Shown: positions 55,989-64,000 of the stretch, piece by piece
Position numbering within the stretch: position 1 is the first letter of the stretch
Layout: every line of letters starts with the position of its first letter
Assembly (NCBI RefSeq): GCF_001429045.1
Contig: NZ_LMHY01000001.1
Coordinates: 503,892-567,891, forward strand
Direction: 5' to 3'
DNA: 64,000 bases
DNA from: Pseudomonas sp. Root71
GTDB lineage: Bacteria > Pseudomonadota > Gammaproteobacteria > Pseudomonadales > Pseudomonadaceae
Program-made: the position numbers and the translations under genes
The notes under the pieces: generated by a model
Told to the model about the DNA's origin: nothing
The model's input: only the letters and a program-made list of their open reading frames with translations
Database searches by the model: none

Positions 55989-57938
55989 ATGTTGAACACC
56001 CTTCTTCCAATCCTGTTGTTCGCCGCCCTGGGCCTTGGTGTCCTGGGCGCGTTGCGGCGGGTGGCCATGTGGCGCCGGGGCCGGGCTTCGAAAGTCGACC
56101 TGATCGGCGGCCTGTTCGCCATGCCCAAGCGCTACATGGTCGACTTGCACCATGTGGTGGCGCGAGACAAATACATTGCCAACACCCACGTCGCCACGGC
56201 CGGCGGTGCGGTGGCGTCCATCGTGCTGGCGATTCTGGTGCATGGTTTCGGCCTGCATAACCGTTTCCTCGGCTATGCGCTGCTGCTGATGACAGCGGTG
56301 ATGTTCGTCGGAGCGATCTTTGTTTACCTGCGTCGGCGCAACCCTCCGTCGCGCTTGTCGAAAGGCCCGTGGATGCGCCTGCCGAAAAGCTTGCTGGCGT
56401 TCTCGGTCTCGTTCTTCCTGTTGACCCTGCCGGTGGCCGGGATCCTCCCGGAAAACTTCGGTGGCTGGCTGGTGGCGGCGGTTCTCGGGGTAGGCGTGTT
56501 GTGGGGCGTGTCGGAACTGTTCTTCGGCATGACCTGGGGCGGGCCGATGAAGCACGCCTTCGCCGGTGCGCTGCACCTGGCCTGGCACCGTCGCGCCGAA
56601 CGCTTCGGTGGCGGTCGTTCCACGGGCCTCAAGCCTCTGGACTTGAACGACCCGACCGCGCCACTGGGCGTGGAAAAACCCAAGGATTTTACCTGGAACC
56701 AATTGCTCGGCTTCGACGCCTGCGTGCAGTGCGGTAAATGCGAAGCAGCGTGCCCGGCCTTCGCCGCCGGTCAGCCGCTGAACCCGAAAAAACTGATTCA
56801 GGACATGGTCGTCGGCCTGGCCGGTGGCACCGATGCAAAATTCGCCGGCAGCCCGTATCCGGGCAAGCCGATAGGCGAACACGGGGGCAATCCGCATCAA
56901 CCGATCGTCAACGGTCTGGTGGACGCCGAAACCCTGTGGTCGTGCACCACCTGCCGTGCCTGCGTCGAGGAATGCCCGATGATGATCGAGCACGTCGATG
57001 CCATCGTCGACATGCGCCGCCATCTAACCCTGGAAAAAGGCGCGACTCCGAACAAGGGTGCCGAAGTCCTGGAAAATCTGATCGCCACCGACAACCCGGG
57101 CGGTTTCGCGCCGGGCGGGCGGATGAACTGGGCAGCAGACTTGAACCTCAATCTGCTGAGCGAAAAGAAATCCACCGACGTGCTGTTCTGGGTTGGCGAT
57201 GGCGCCTTCGACATGCGCAACCAGCGCACCCTGCGCGCCTTCGTCAAAGTGCTCAAAGCGGCGAAAATCGACTTCGCCGTCCTCGGCCTCGAAGAGCGCG
57301 ATAGCGGGGATGTGGCCCGACGTCTGGGCGACGAAGCGACCTTCCAGCTGTTGGCCAAACGCAACATCCAGACCCTGGCCAAGTACAGCTTCAACCGCAT
57401 CGTCACCTGCGATCCGCACAGCTTCCACGTGCTGAAAAACGAGTACGGCGCCTTCGATGGCAACTACCTGGTGCAGCACCACAGCACCTACATGGCGGAA
57501 ATCATTGATGCTGGCGCGCTGAACCTCGGTCAGCACAAAGGCGACAGCGTGACCTACCACGACCCGTGCTACCTCGGCCGCTACAACGGCGAATACGAGG
57601 CGCCGCGTCAGGTCCTGCGCGCCCTCGGGATCGAAGTGAAAGAGATGCAACGTTCCGGTTTCCGCTCCCGCTGCTGCGGCGGTGGTGGCGGCGCGCCGAT
57701 CACCGACATTCCGGGCAAGCAGCGCATTCCCGACATGCGCATGGAAGACATCCGCGAAACCGGCGCCGAACTGGTGGCCGTGGGTTGTCCACAATGCACC
57801 GCGATGCTTGAAGGCGTGGTCGAACCCCGGCCGATGATCAAGGACATCGCCGAACTGGTGGCTGATGCGCTGCTCGAAGACGCCGCGCCGGGAAAGCCTT
57901 CGACACCGGCCAAACGTGAACCTGCGGAGGTGCACTGA
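55989..57938 (+). CDS. dgcB: DgcB, Fe-S membrane subunit for dimethylglycine oxidation
   Basis: A 649-residue redox protein. The N-terminal 180 residues hold four membrane segments, followed by two 4Fe-4S motifs (CVQCGKCEAACP near 252 and CTTCRACVEECP near 319) and C-terminal CCG-type cysteines (DPCYLGRYNGEYEA and SRCCGGGGGAP, then VGCPQCTAMLE), as in heterodisulfide reductase D or GlpC. It probably passes electrons from DgcA or its flavoprotein to membrane quinones. The stop overlaps the start of the next gene (TGATG), so translation is coupled. TGGGAGCTTCACC precedes the ATG. Confidence 0.93.
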   Translation: MLNTLLPILLFAALGLGVLGALRRVAMWRRGRASKVDLIGGLFAMPKRYMVDLHHVVARDKYIANTHVATAGGAVASIVLAILVHGFGLHNRFLGYALLLMTAVMFVGAIFVYLRRRNPPSRLSKGPWMRLPKSLLAFSVSFFLLTLPVAGILPENFGGWLVAAVLGVGVLWGVSELFFGMTWGGPMKHAFAGALHLAWHRRAERFGGGRSTGLKPLDLNDPTAPLGVEKPKDFTWNQLLGFDACVQCGKCEAACPAFAAGQPLNPKKLIQDMVVGLAGGTDAKFAGSPYPGKPIGEHGGNPHQPIVNGLVDAETLWSCTTCRACVEECPMMIEHVDAIVDMRRHLTLEKGATPNKGAEVLENLIATDNPGGFAPGGRMNWAADLNLNLLSEKKSTDVLFWVGDGAFDMRNQRTLRAFVKVLKAAKIDFAVLGLEERDSGDVARRLGDEATFQLLAKRNIQTLAKYSFNRIVTCDPHSFHVLKNEYGAFDGNYLVQHHSTYMAEIIDAGALNLGQHKGDSVTYHDPCYLGRYNGEYEAPRQVLRALGIEVKEMQRSGFRSRCCGGGGGAPITDIPGKQRIPDMRMEDIRETGAELVAVGCPQCTAMLEGVVEPRPMIKDIAELVADALLEDAAPGKPSTPAKREPAEVH

Positions 57939-59158
57939 TGAGCGACATTATCCGCCGCGACCCTCGGGCCGAATGGATTGCCCGCAACCGTCTGCACCCG
58001 CTGCACGCGGCCATGCAGCCAGCGCAACACAGCTGGATGGGGCCTAACGGCGTCATCCGCAAAAATCCCCATGGCATCGGTTTCATTGGTCCCAATGGCA
58101 TCAAGCGTATCGACCGTAGCGGCGCTCAGCAGGGTGGAGCGACAAAACGTTCAGCCGCTGTTGAAGTGCAATTGCCGCTACATCAGGTGACCGCGCCGGC
58201 GTTTTACATCAGCGTGGTGCCGGACATGGTCGGTGGCCGCTTGAGCAGCCACGACCGTGACCTGCTGGGCCTGGCCCATCAACTGGCCGGCAAGGACGGC
58301 GCAGTGCTGGCCGTGGTGTTCGGCGAACACAAGGAAAACGCCTTCGCCACGGCAGGCGTCGACCGCCTGTTGGTGCTGGAAGGCGAAGAATTCAGCGGTT
58401 ATGCACCGGAACAACGGGTCCAGGGGCTGCGGGCTGTGGATAACCAGTTCAGTCCGCGTCACTGGTTGCTGCCGGACAGCCGCAGCGGTGGTGGCGAACT
58501 TGGTCGCCGCTTTGCCGCCGCACTGGGCGAACGCCCGGCCACGCGGGTTTGGCAGGTCAAGGATCAGGAATGCATCGGCCGCGCCGGTGCTGGTTTGCAG
58601 GATCTTGCACGTCCGCTGGCGCGATTGATTCTGGCGGCTGTCGAGTGCGCCGAACCGGTCAGTGAAACCCGTCACGAAGCCTTGCCCGTGGAGTTATCCA
58701 CAACCGTGGCGCGCAGCCTGTCGCGGATCGAAGATCTGGGCGCGGTGGCCGTCGATCCGGCGGCAATTCCCATGGCGGAAGCCGAGTTCATCTTCTCCGG
58801 CGGCAACGGGGTCAAGGACTGGGGCCTTTTCCACAGGACCGCCGAAGCCCTCGGCGCGACCGAAGGCGCATCGCGGGTGGCGGTGGACGACGGCTTCATG
58901 GCCCGCGACCGCCAAGTCGGCGCATCCGGTACCTGGGTCACCGCACGGGTCTATGTGGCGGTGGGGATTTCCGGGGCGATCCAGCACCTGCAAGGCATTG
59001 GTGCCTGCGACAAGGTGGTGGCGATCAACCTCGACCCCGGCTGCGACATGATCAAGCGCGCGGACCTCTCGGTGATCGGCGAGAGCGCGGAGATTCTTCA
59101 AGCATTGATCGAGGCGGTAGAGGCTTACCGCAACGACGCAAAGCGCGATGCGGCTTAA
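57938..59158 (+). CDS. Electron-transfer flavoprotein alpha subunit, operon-specific
   Basis: A 406-residue ETF alpha (FixB-type) subunit that accepts electrons from DgcA/GbcB-type reactions. The C-terminal FAD domain has DWGLFHRTAEALGATEGASRVAVDDGFMARDRQVG, then GISGAIQHLQGIGACDKVVAINLDPGCDMIKRADL. In the usual QVGQTG motif the positions read QVGASG. The N-terminus is extended by about 80 residues with two GPNG motifs (MGPNGVIRKN and IGPNGIKRID), not part of the fold. Overlaps the DgcB stop by one base. In the P. aeruginosa counterpart (PA5400) the same order is seen. Two perfect DnaA-box 9-mers lie inside this gene. Confidence 0.85.
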   Translation: MSDIIRRDPRAEWIARNRLHPLHAAMQPAQHSWMGPNGVIRKNPHGIGFIGPNGIKRIDRSGAQQGGATKRSAAVEVQLPLHQVTAPAFYISVVPDMVGGRLSSHDRDLLGLAHQLAGKDGAVLAVVFGEHKENAFATAGVDRLLVLEGEEFSGYAPEQRVQGLRAVDNQFSPRHWLLPDSRSGGGELGRRFAAALGERPATRVWQVKDQECIGRAGAGLQDLARPLARLILAAVECAEPVSETRHEALPVELSTTVARSLSRIEDLGAVAVDPAAIPMAEAEFIFSGGNGVKDWGLFHRTAEALGATEGASRVAVDDGFMARDRQVGASGTWVTARVYVAVGISGAIQHLQGIGACDKVVAINLDPGCDMIKRADLSVIGESAEILQALIEAVEAYRNDAKRDAA

Positions 59159-59173
59159 GGGAAGGAAAGGGTT

Positions 59174-59944
59174 ATGAGCACGAAAATCATCAGCCTGGTG
59201 TCCATCGGTGCCCACCCGACATCCGGTCGGCCGCGTCGCGCGGAGCAGGATGCGCGGGCGGTGGAACTGGGCCTGCAACTGGCTGGGGATAACTTGCAGG
59301 TGCTGCATGCCGGCGATATTGCCGAGCCTGCCTTGCGCGCCTACCTGGGCATGGGGCTTGAGCAACTGCATGTGCTGGAGCAACCCCAAGGCGCCGACGC
59401 GCTACCGGCGCTGACCGACTATTTGCGTGATGCCGGGGCGCAGGTGGTGTTGACCGGCAGCCAGGCGGAAACCGGTGAAGGCTCGGGCATGTTGCCCTTC
59501 CTGCTGGCCGAAAGCCTGGGCTGGCCGCTGGTGGTGGGGCTGGCGCAGGTCGAGTCCATCGATGGCGGTTCGGCGCTGGTGCTGCAAGCCTTGCCCCGTG
59601 GTCAACGCCGTCGCCTGAAGGTACGCCTGCCGTTTCTGGCGACGGTGGATAACGCCGCCCCCAAGCCTCGGCAAAGCGCTTACGGCCCGGCTCGACGCGG
59701 TGTGCTGCAAGCACAGGACGTCGAGGTCATCGACGATGAACTGCTCGCGGTCGCCACTCTGCAACCGGCCAAGCCACGGCCCAAGCGCCTGAAGGTGATC
59801 AAGGCCAAGAGCGGCGCCGACCGCATGAAAGCCGCGACGGCCAAGGCCAGTGGTGGAGGCGGGCAGGTGCTTAAAGGCGTAACGGCCCAGGCCGGTGCCG
59901 AGGCCATCCTCAAATTGCTGATTGAAGAAGGTGTGGTCCGCTAA
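59174..59944 (+). CDS. Electron-transfer flavoprotein beta subunit, operon-specific
   Basis: A 256-residue ETF beta subunit (MSTKIISLVSIGAHPTSGRPRRAEQDARAVELGLQLAGDN then LTGSQAETGEGSGMLPFLLAESLGWPLVVGLAQVESIDG). The AMP-binding GSQAETGEGSGMLP motif and the long C-terminal arm that embraces ETF alpha are present. Directly downstream of the alpha subunit; the pair gives DgcA and the sarcosine or betaine oxygenase an electron outlet. AAGGAAAGGGTT precedes the ATG. Last gene of the dgc operon. Confidence 0.88.
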   Translation: MSTKIISLVSIGAHPTSGRPRRAEQDARAVELGLQLAGDNLQVLHAGDIAEPALRAYLGMGLEQLHVLEQPQGADALPALTDYLRDAGAQVVLTGSQAETGEGSGMLPFLLAESLGWPLVVGLAQVESIDGGSALVLQALPRGQRRRLKVRLPFLATVDNAAPKPRQSAYGPARRGVLQAQDVEVIDDELLAVATLQPAKPRPKRLKVIKAKSGADRMKAATAKASGGGGQVLKGVTAQAGAEAILKLLIEEGVVR

Positions 59945-59989
59945 CGCTTTCCTTCATGTGGACTGGATAAATCTGGCAGAGAAAAAACA

Positions 59990-60556
59990 ATGGCAGTTGA
60001 ATTTCGTTCGGCAGTGCGTGCGGACGCGCGCGCGATTGCGCGTCTGTTCCAGATTTCCTCAGAGGGCGCTTCGGATTACATCTGGAGCCAGTTGGCCGAG
60101 CCCGGTCAGGATTTGCTGGATGTAGGTGCCATTCGATACGCCCGGGACGACGTGGATTTCTCCTACCAGAACTGCCTGATTGCCGAGGCCGATGGTCAGG
60201 TCATTGGCATGATGCACAGCTACGCGATGCGCCACGATCCACTGGCTGTGCCGACGACCGACCCGGTACTGGCGCCTTACGCCGACATGGAGGTACCCGA
60301 TACCCTGTACATCTCCAGCCTGGTCCTGCATGAAGGCTGGCGCAACCGGGGACTGGGCGTGCAGTTTCTCGCCCATGCTCAAGAACGCGCCGACCAACTG
60401 GGGCTCAATGGCCTGAGCCTGATCGACTACGCCGCCAACGCTGGCGCCCGGCGTTTTTACGAGCGGCACGGTTTCGGGATCATCAAGACCTGCCAGATCA
60501 CCCCTCATCCCATGATCCGCGTCAGCGGTGACGCCTATCTTATGCACAGGCCTTGA
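59990..60556 (+). CDS. GNAT family N-acetyltransferase
   Basis: A 188-residue GNAT protein with MAVEFRSAVRADARAIARLFQISSEGASDYIWSQLAE, and the acetyl-CoA loop LVLHEGWRNRGLGVQFLAHAQERADQLG, followed by NAGARRFYERHGF. Substrate not known; lies 45 bases behind the ETF beta gene and could be co-transcribed with it. AGAGAAAAAACA precedes the ATG, a moderate ribosome-binding site. After it comes a 170-bp gap with a DnaA-box 9-mer and a 22-bp palindrome. Confidence 0.85.
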   Translation: MAVEFRSAVRADARAIARLFQISSEGASDYIWSQLAEPGQDLLDVGAIRYARDDVDFSYQNCLIAEADGQVIGMMHSYAMRHDPLAVPTTDPVLAPYADMEVPDTLYISSLVLHEGWRNRGLGVQFLAHAQERADQLGLNGLSLIDYAANAGARRFYERHGFGIIKTCQITPHPMIRVSGDAYLMHRP

Positions 60557-60708
60557 GCTTGCTCGAGGGGGCGACCGGCGGCGGTTATCCACAACGCCAC
60601 GAACCCTTGCTCTCGCTCCACGGGGACGAGGGCAGTGAGCTACAGTTTTCAATGCGCTGATCAGGGGTGCGGTACGCTTTCGGGAGCTTTCAGACATTCA
60701 GCGCTGAC

Positions 60709-60730
60709 TCATAAAAACCGGTTTTTATGA
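60709..60730. promoter_or_regulatory. Perfect 22-bp palindrome overlapping a start codon
   Basis: TCATAAAAACC and its exact mirror GGTTTTTATGA form an uninterrupted 22-bp palindrome, the right arm of which contains the ATG of the next gene. Symmetric DNA with an AT-rich centre could be an operator or an mRNA start structure. Confidence 0.6.
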
Positions 60731-61947
60731 CTGGCCTGAATATGAAGACTTTCGCTCTTCTGGTGCTCTGTGCATCAGCCATGTGGTTATCCACAGGTGT
60801 GATCTCTGCCGCCCAGACAAATGCGCCTGTGGCTGACCAGGATTTTTACCGCTGGATAGACTCCGAACAGGGGCGCAGCGCGTCCCTGGCGCAACTGCGG
60901 CAACAGTGCGACAAGGTGCTGGATGCCGATAGACACCTCAGTTGCTCGGTAACTGTCTTCGCCAGATTGCTCGAAGCCAAGGCCGCCAACCAACTCCCTG
61001 AATACTACCTCGCGATCAAGGCCAGGCATGCCCGGGCGATTGCCGCCAGCGCCGATCTGAAGCCTCTGTTCTCCACGTTTGGCAGCAAATCACTGGCTAT
61101 GCTGGCGGCGACTGGCGATTTCACGGTCAAGGGTTCGACGCCGCATGAGGTGCTGCCGCTCTATCCGTATGTCGGCGACTTTTACATCGCTGAACAAGTG
61201 CTGCCATTTATCGAGGTCGGCGCGGCCAATGGTGCCTCGGCGCGTTTTGTACTGGACACGGGGGCACCGCAAACCCGGGTCAACATCGACACCGCGAAAC
61301 AGATGGGCATCAGGTTGTTGCCCGATGCTTTTTATCGCTACAGCACGTTTTATGGCGAAAAAGGCCTGGCTGCGAGGCTGGGCATTCTCCGGTCGCTGAA
61401 AGTCGGCACCCGTGAATTCAGGAACGTCCTGGTCTTTGTCAGCGACCGCGATAATCTGTTGGGGCTGGATCTGATCAGCAAGCTGGGGCGCTTGAAGATC
61501 ACCAGCAGAACACTGGAGCTGAATCCGCCGCCTGCCACACGCTGTGATGCACCGATTGCCATTAGCCGCCTGGATCTCAATCAACGGTTGGTGGTGGCCG
61601 CACAGCTGGATCGCCGGGCAACGCAGGCCATCATCGATACGGGAAATGTCGACTACCTGACGGCCTCGTCACCTGGCAGGCAACTCAGCGATGCGCAGGC
61701 GCTGACACCGGGAAGCTCGAGCGTTTCCACCAACGACAACAAGCGTTTCCAACGCTTCGACGGCGTATTGGCCCTGCAGGGCAACACCATGGCGGTTACC
61801 TACAAATACTACCCGGGCTTTACCATCCCGCCGGCGCTGATAGCAGGGCAATACGTCCCGTCGATATTGCTCGGATGGCGCGCGTTCAAAGACTTTGAAT
61901 TGAACCTGGACCTGGATTCAGGTCATTCATGCCTCAATAAAGTCTGA
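60727..61947 (+). CDS. Tandem retropepsin-like aspartic protease homologue
   Basis: A 406-residue exported protein (signal MKTFALLVLCASAMWLSTGVISAA). Two aspartic-protease-like motifs are present: FVLDTGAPQTRV at 177 followed by LLGLDLISKLGRLKI near 244, and AIIDTGNVDYLT at 304 followed by ILLGWRAFKDFELNLD near 380. Each is DTG plus the hydrophobic-hydrophobic-Gly pattern of retropepsin folds, so one chain could build the two-lobed active site. An alternative ATG is at 60742. A perfect DnaA-box 9-mer lies in its first 70 bases. Catalytic role is unproven. Confidence 0.72.
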   Translation: MTGLNMKTFALLVLCASAMWLSTGVISAAQTNAPVADQDFYRWIDSEQGRSASLAQLRQQCDKVLDADRHLSCSVTVFARLLEAKAANQLPEYYLAIKARHARAIAASADLKPLFSTFGSKSLAMLAATGDFTVKGSTPHEVLPLYPYVGDFYIAEQVLPFIEVGAANGASARFVLDTGAPQTRVNIDTAKQMGIRLLPDAFYRYSTFYGEKGLAARLGILRSLKVGTREFRNVLVFVSDRDNLLGLDLISKLGRLKITSRTLELNPPPATRCDAPIAISRLDLNQRLVVAAQLDRRATQAIIDTGNVDYLTASSPGRQLSDAQALTPGSSSVSTNDNKRFQRFDGVLALQGNTMAVTYKYYPGFTIPPALIAGQYVPSILLGWRAFKDFELNLDLDSGHSCLNKV

Positions 61948-62612
61948 ACAACTCGGTGTTTACCCACAATCCCTGTTGGTGGTTCTGTGGATAACATGTT
62001 CGCCCCTCGCTACACCCCATACAAATCAAGCCTTGCGAGGCGTCGTTCAAAAAACAACCAGCCTTGTTCGTGTTTTTTCCAAGCTTTTTCAAGGGGATAA
62101 GTGCTGCTGTGGATGCAAACTTGCCCCCAATCTCTGTTGGTGCTTCTGTGGATAAGATGTTTGCTATCGGCTGTAGGCCTTACAAATAGCGGCTTTCATG
62201 GTCGCGATCAAAAAATGATCAATTGACGGTTGTGAGCCGTGGAATTGCACGTAAACGCCGGTTTATTGCGGGTTATGGCAGTTTTCCACAGCGTCTTCGA
62301 AGTTAACCCCAAAGTCTGTTGGCGCTTCTGTGGATAAGGTGTTTGCCATCCTCTGAAAGCCTTGTAATACGTGGCTTTCAGGTTGTCGATCAAAAAATGA
62401 TCAGTCCGTCCGTGGAAGCATGCTTCTGGATAAGTCACGATTTTTCTTTGGATTTTGTGAAGAAAATTTGCGGTCTTTCCACAGTTGTCCCCAATAGCTG
62501 TGGGTGGAGATGTGGATAACTTGTTTGCGGAAGGCTGGGAGGTGCGGCGGGCATAGGCCTGAACGAGATAGATCATATTTCGTTCAGTTCTAAATGATCG
62601 GGGAAAGTGAGG
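61948..62612. repeat. DnaA-box cluster in a 182-bp-period repeat region
   Basis: An intergenic region with no gene. It holds four copies of a degenerate unit of about 100 bp (starting near 61963, 62125, 62307, 62489) that begins CCCCAA-TCTGTTGG and carries TGTGGATAA, a perfect DnaA-box complement, at 61986, 62147, 62329 and 62511. Units two and three also share GATCAAAAAATGATC (62206 and 62388). Offsets between units two, three and four are exactly 182 bp. It lies between the retropepsin gene and gbcA. Confidence 0.8.
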
Positions 62613-62709
62613 CCGCTTTCGCGAGCAAGCCCGCTCCCACAATGACCGAGGCGTTCACAGGGTTTGTGTGCGCCACCGATCCACTGTGGGAGCGGGCTTG
62701 CTCGCGAAG
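62613..62709. repeat. REP doublet, family B
   Basis: TTTCGCGAGCAAGCCCGCTC and GTGGGAGCGGGCTTGCTCGC inverted around GACCGAGGCGTTCACAGGG, just before the 3' end of gbcA. Confidence 0.88.
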
Positions 62710-62726
62710 CTTTTTGCGTTTGATGT

Positions 62727-64000
62727 TTAGCCGCTAACCGGAACCCCTTTCAGATACGGCGCAGGCTCGGCCCCCAGGTTGCTCAGCAGACGCTCGCTGT
62801 ACCAGTCCACGAAGTTCACCACGCCAAACTCATAGGTCTTGGAGTATGGCCCAGGCTGGTACGCGGTGGAGTTGATGCCGCGCTGGTTCTCTTCGGCCAG
62901 GCGGCGGTCCTGGTCGTTGGTGGCGTCCCAGACCTGGCGCATGCGCTCCACGTCGTAGTCCACGCCTTCGACCGCGTCCTTGTGCACGATCCACTTGGTG
63001 GTGACCATGGTTTCCTGGGCGCTGATCGGCCACACGGTGAACACGATGATGTGGTCACCCATGCAGTGGTTCCAGGAGTGCGGCAGGTGCAGGATGCGCA
63101 TCGAGCCCAGGTCCGGGTTCTTGATGCGGCCCATCAGCTTGGCGCAGCCCTGTTTGCCGTCCATGGTCATCGACACGGTGCCCTTGAGCAGCGGCATGCG
63201 CACAATGCGGTTGCGCAGGCCGAAGCTGGCGTGGGCGTAAGGGATCTTCTCGGCTTCCCAGGCAGCGGCGGAGGCGGCGACGTGGTCCTTGAACGCCTGG
63301 TCGGCGCGCGGGTCGGTGACGTCGTCCCATTCCAGCAGGGTTTTGAGCAGTTCCGGGTGCGACGCGTTGCAGTGGTAGCACTCGCGGTTGTTTTCCAGCA
63401 CCAGTTTCCAGTTGGCCTTTTCCATCAAGGTGGTTTGCACCGCCACCTTGGTGTTCTCCATGTCGTACGGTTCCATGTAGTGGTTGAGCGTCGACAGGAA
63501 GTCATCGATGGCCGGCGGGTTCTCCGCCAGGCTGATGAAGATGTAGCCGCCGGCGGTCTTCACGTTCACTGGCTTGAGGCCGTACTGGTTCATGTCGAAG
63601 TCGGCGCCCATTTCGGTGCCGGCGAACAGCAGGCGGCCGTCCAGTTCGTAGGTCCACTGGTGGTAGTGGCAGACCAGCTTGGCGACCTTGCCCTTGTCGC
63701 TGGTGCACAGGCGCGAGCCACGGTGGCGGCAGACGTTGTGGAACGCATGCACCACGCCTTCGGCGCCACGGATCACGATGATCGGGTTCTTGCCGATCTG
63801 CAGGGTCAGGTAGTTGCCCTTGGCGGGGATCTCGCAGGTCATGCCCGCGATCAACCACTCTTTCTGAAAGATTTCCTGCATGTCGATATCAAACAGGCGC
63901 TCGTCGGAGTAAAACGGCTGCGGCAGCGAGAACGTGCGCTCGCGCTCTTGCAGCATCTGTGCAGTGGCCTTGCGTGCGGGTTCCAGCGGATCGCCCAGGC
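62727..64000 (-). CDS. gbcA: GbcA, glycine betaine demethylase oxygenase subunit (5' end missing)
   Basis: A Rieske-type non-haem iron oxygenase that removes a methyl group from glycine betaine to yield dimethylglycine and formaldehyde. The fragment has Rieske motifs CRHRGSRLCTSD and CHYHQWTYE, and the mononuclear iron site in NNRECYHCNASHPE. An internal ATG lies at 63954-63956, but the frame stays open to the right edge and its translation (PLEPARKATAQMLQERERTF) matches known GbcA N-termini, so the true start is beyond the window. The reductase GbcB is expected further right. It feeds DgcA/DgcB. Confidence 0.96.
   Translation of the reverse strand, partial: LGDPLEPARKATAQMLQERERTFSLPQPFYSDERLFDIDMQEIFQKEWLIAGMTCEIPAKGNYLTLQIGKNPIIVIRGAEGVVHAFHNVCRHRGSRLCTSDKGKVAKLVCHYHQWTYELDGRLLFAGTEMGADFDMNQYGLKPVNVKTAGGYIFISLAENPPAIDDFLSTLNHYMEPYDMENTKVAVQTTLMEKANWKLVLENNRECYHCNASHPELLKTLLEWDDVTDPRADQAFKDHVAASAAAWEAEKIPYAHASFGLRNRIVRMPLLKGTVSMTMDGKQGCAKLMGRIKNPDLGSMRILHLPHSWNHCMGDHIIVFTVWPISAQETMVTTKWIVHKDAVEGVDYDVERMRQVWDATNDQDRRLAEENQRGINSTAYQPGPYSKTYEFGVVNFVDWYSERLLSNLGAEPAPYLKGVPVSG

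Noticed and set aside
61963..62600. Possible CRISPR array
   Set aside because: The repeating unit is long (about 100 bp), degenerate, has a 182-bp period with only four copies, and no cas gene is near.
61948..62612. The chromosomal replication origin oriC
   Set aside because: Many DnaA boxes but no dnaA, dnaN, recF, gyrB or rpmH nearby and no long AT-rich unwinding region; in pseudomonads oriC lies beside those genes. A secondary DnaA locus remains possible.

Overview
The window is high-GC chromosomal DNA from a Pseudomonas, most likely the P. fluorescens species complex. Three things point there: gene order matching the P. aeruginosa blocks metK-tkt-epd-pgk-fba (PA0546-PA0555) and betA...gbcA (PA5372-PA5410), two very abundant short palindromic repeat families typical of fluorescent pseudomonads, and proteins such as GbdR, CbcXWV, DgcA/B and GbcA that look close to their Pseudomonas namesakes. 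No rRNA, tRNA, CRISPR array, integrase or prophage was seen.

Layout. (1) 1-5949: a truncated MFS exporter, an EamA transporter, a MAPEG protein, the lytic transglycosylase MltA, a cytochrome c556-like lipoprotein, a DUF1090 protein and the accessory DNA ligase LigB. (2) 6148-14859: central carbon and methyl-group metabolism. A fused ArsR-methyltransferase regulator (SahR-like) sits directly upstream of metK and faces away from tkt-epd-pgk-(two lipoproteins)-fba. (3) 14947-30196: mixed housekeeping genes, namely a PL7 alginate lyase, a response regulator with PAS-GGDEF-EAL, a YgjP-type metallopeptidase, a small winged-helix protein, ElaA, a periplasmic solute-binding protein, YccS, a YhiN-type flavoprotein, DbpA, an MdtD-like exporter and a TldD/TldE protease pair. 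(4) 30461-64000: an almost continuous quaternary-amine catabolic region.

How region 4 works. BetT and the CbcXWV ABC transporter import choline, betaine and (through CaiX) carnitine. BetA and BetB oxidise choline to glycine betaine. GbcA, cut by the right edge, starts betaine demethylation to dimethylglycine. DgcA/DgcB with a dedicated electron-transfer flavoprotein pair turn dimethylglycine into sarcosine, and the glycine/serine end product can be deaminated by SdaB. A carnitine branch (CdhA, CdhB, CdhC, CaiX) joins at betaine and carries a gamma-butyrobetaine dioxygenase that would make carnitine. Three regulators are present with candidate operators: BetI with a perfect palindrome, and GbdR and CdhR (AraC family with DJ-1/PfpI-like domains), each with a candidate direct repeat of exactly 21 bp offset.

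Most notable: a cluster of perfect 9-mer DnaA boxes (eight between 58.4 and 62.5 kb), four of them in a roughly 100-bp degenerate unit repeated with a 182-bp period in a 779-bp intergenic region; a 'dipeptidase' in the dimethylglycine operon that has lost three of five metal ligands; a DgcA whose trimethylamine-dehydrogenase-like Fe-S cysteine set has one Cys replaced by Ala; and about 19 REP-type doublets filling nearly every intergenic gap.
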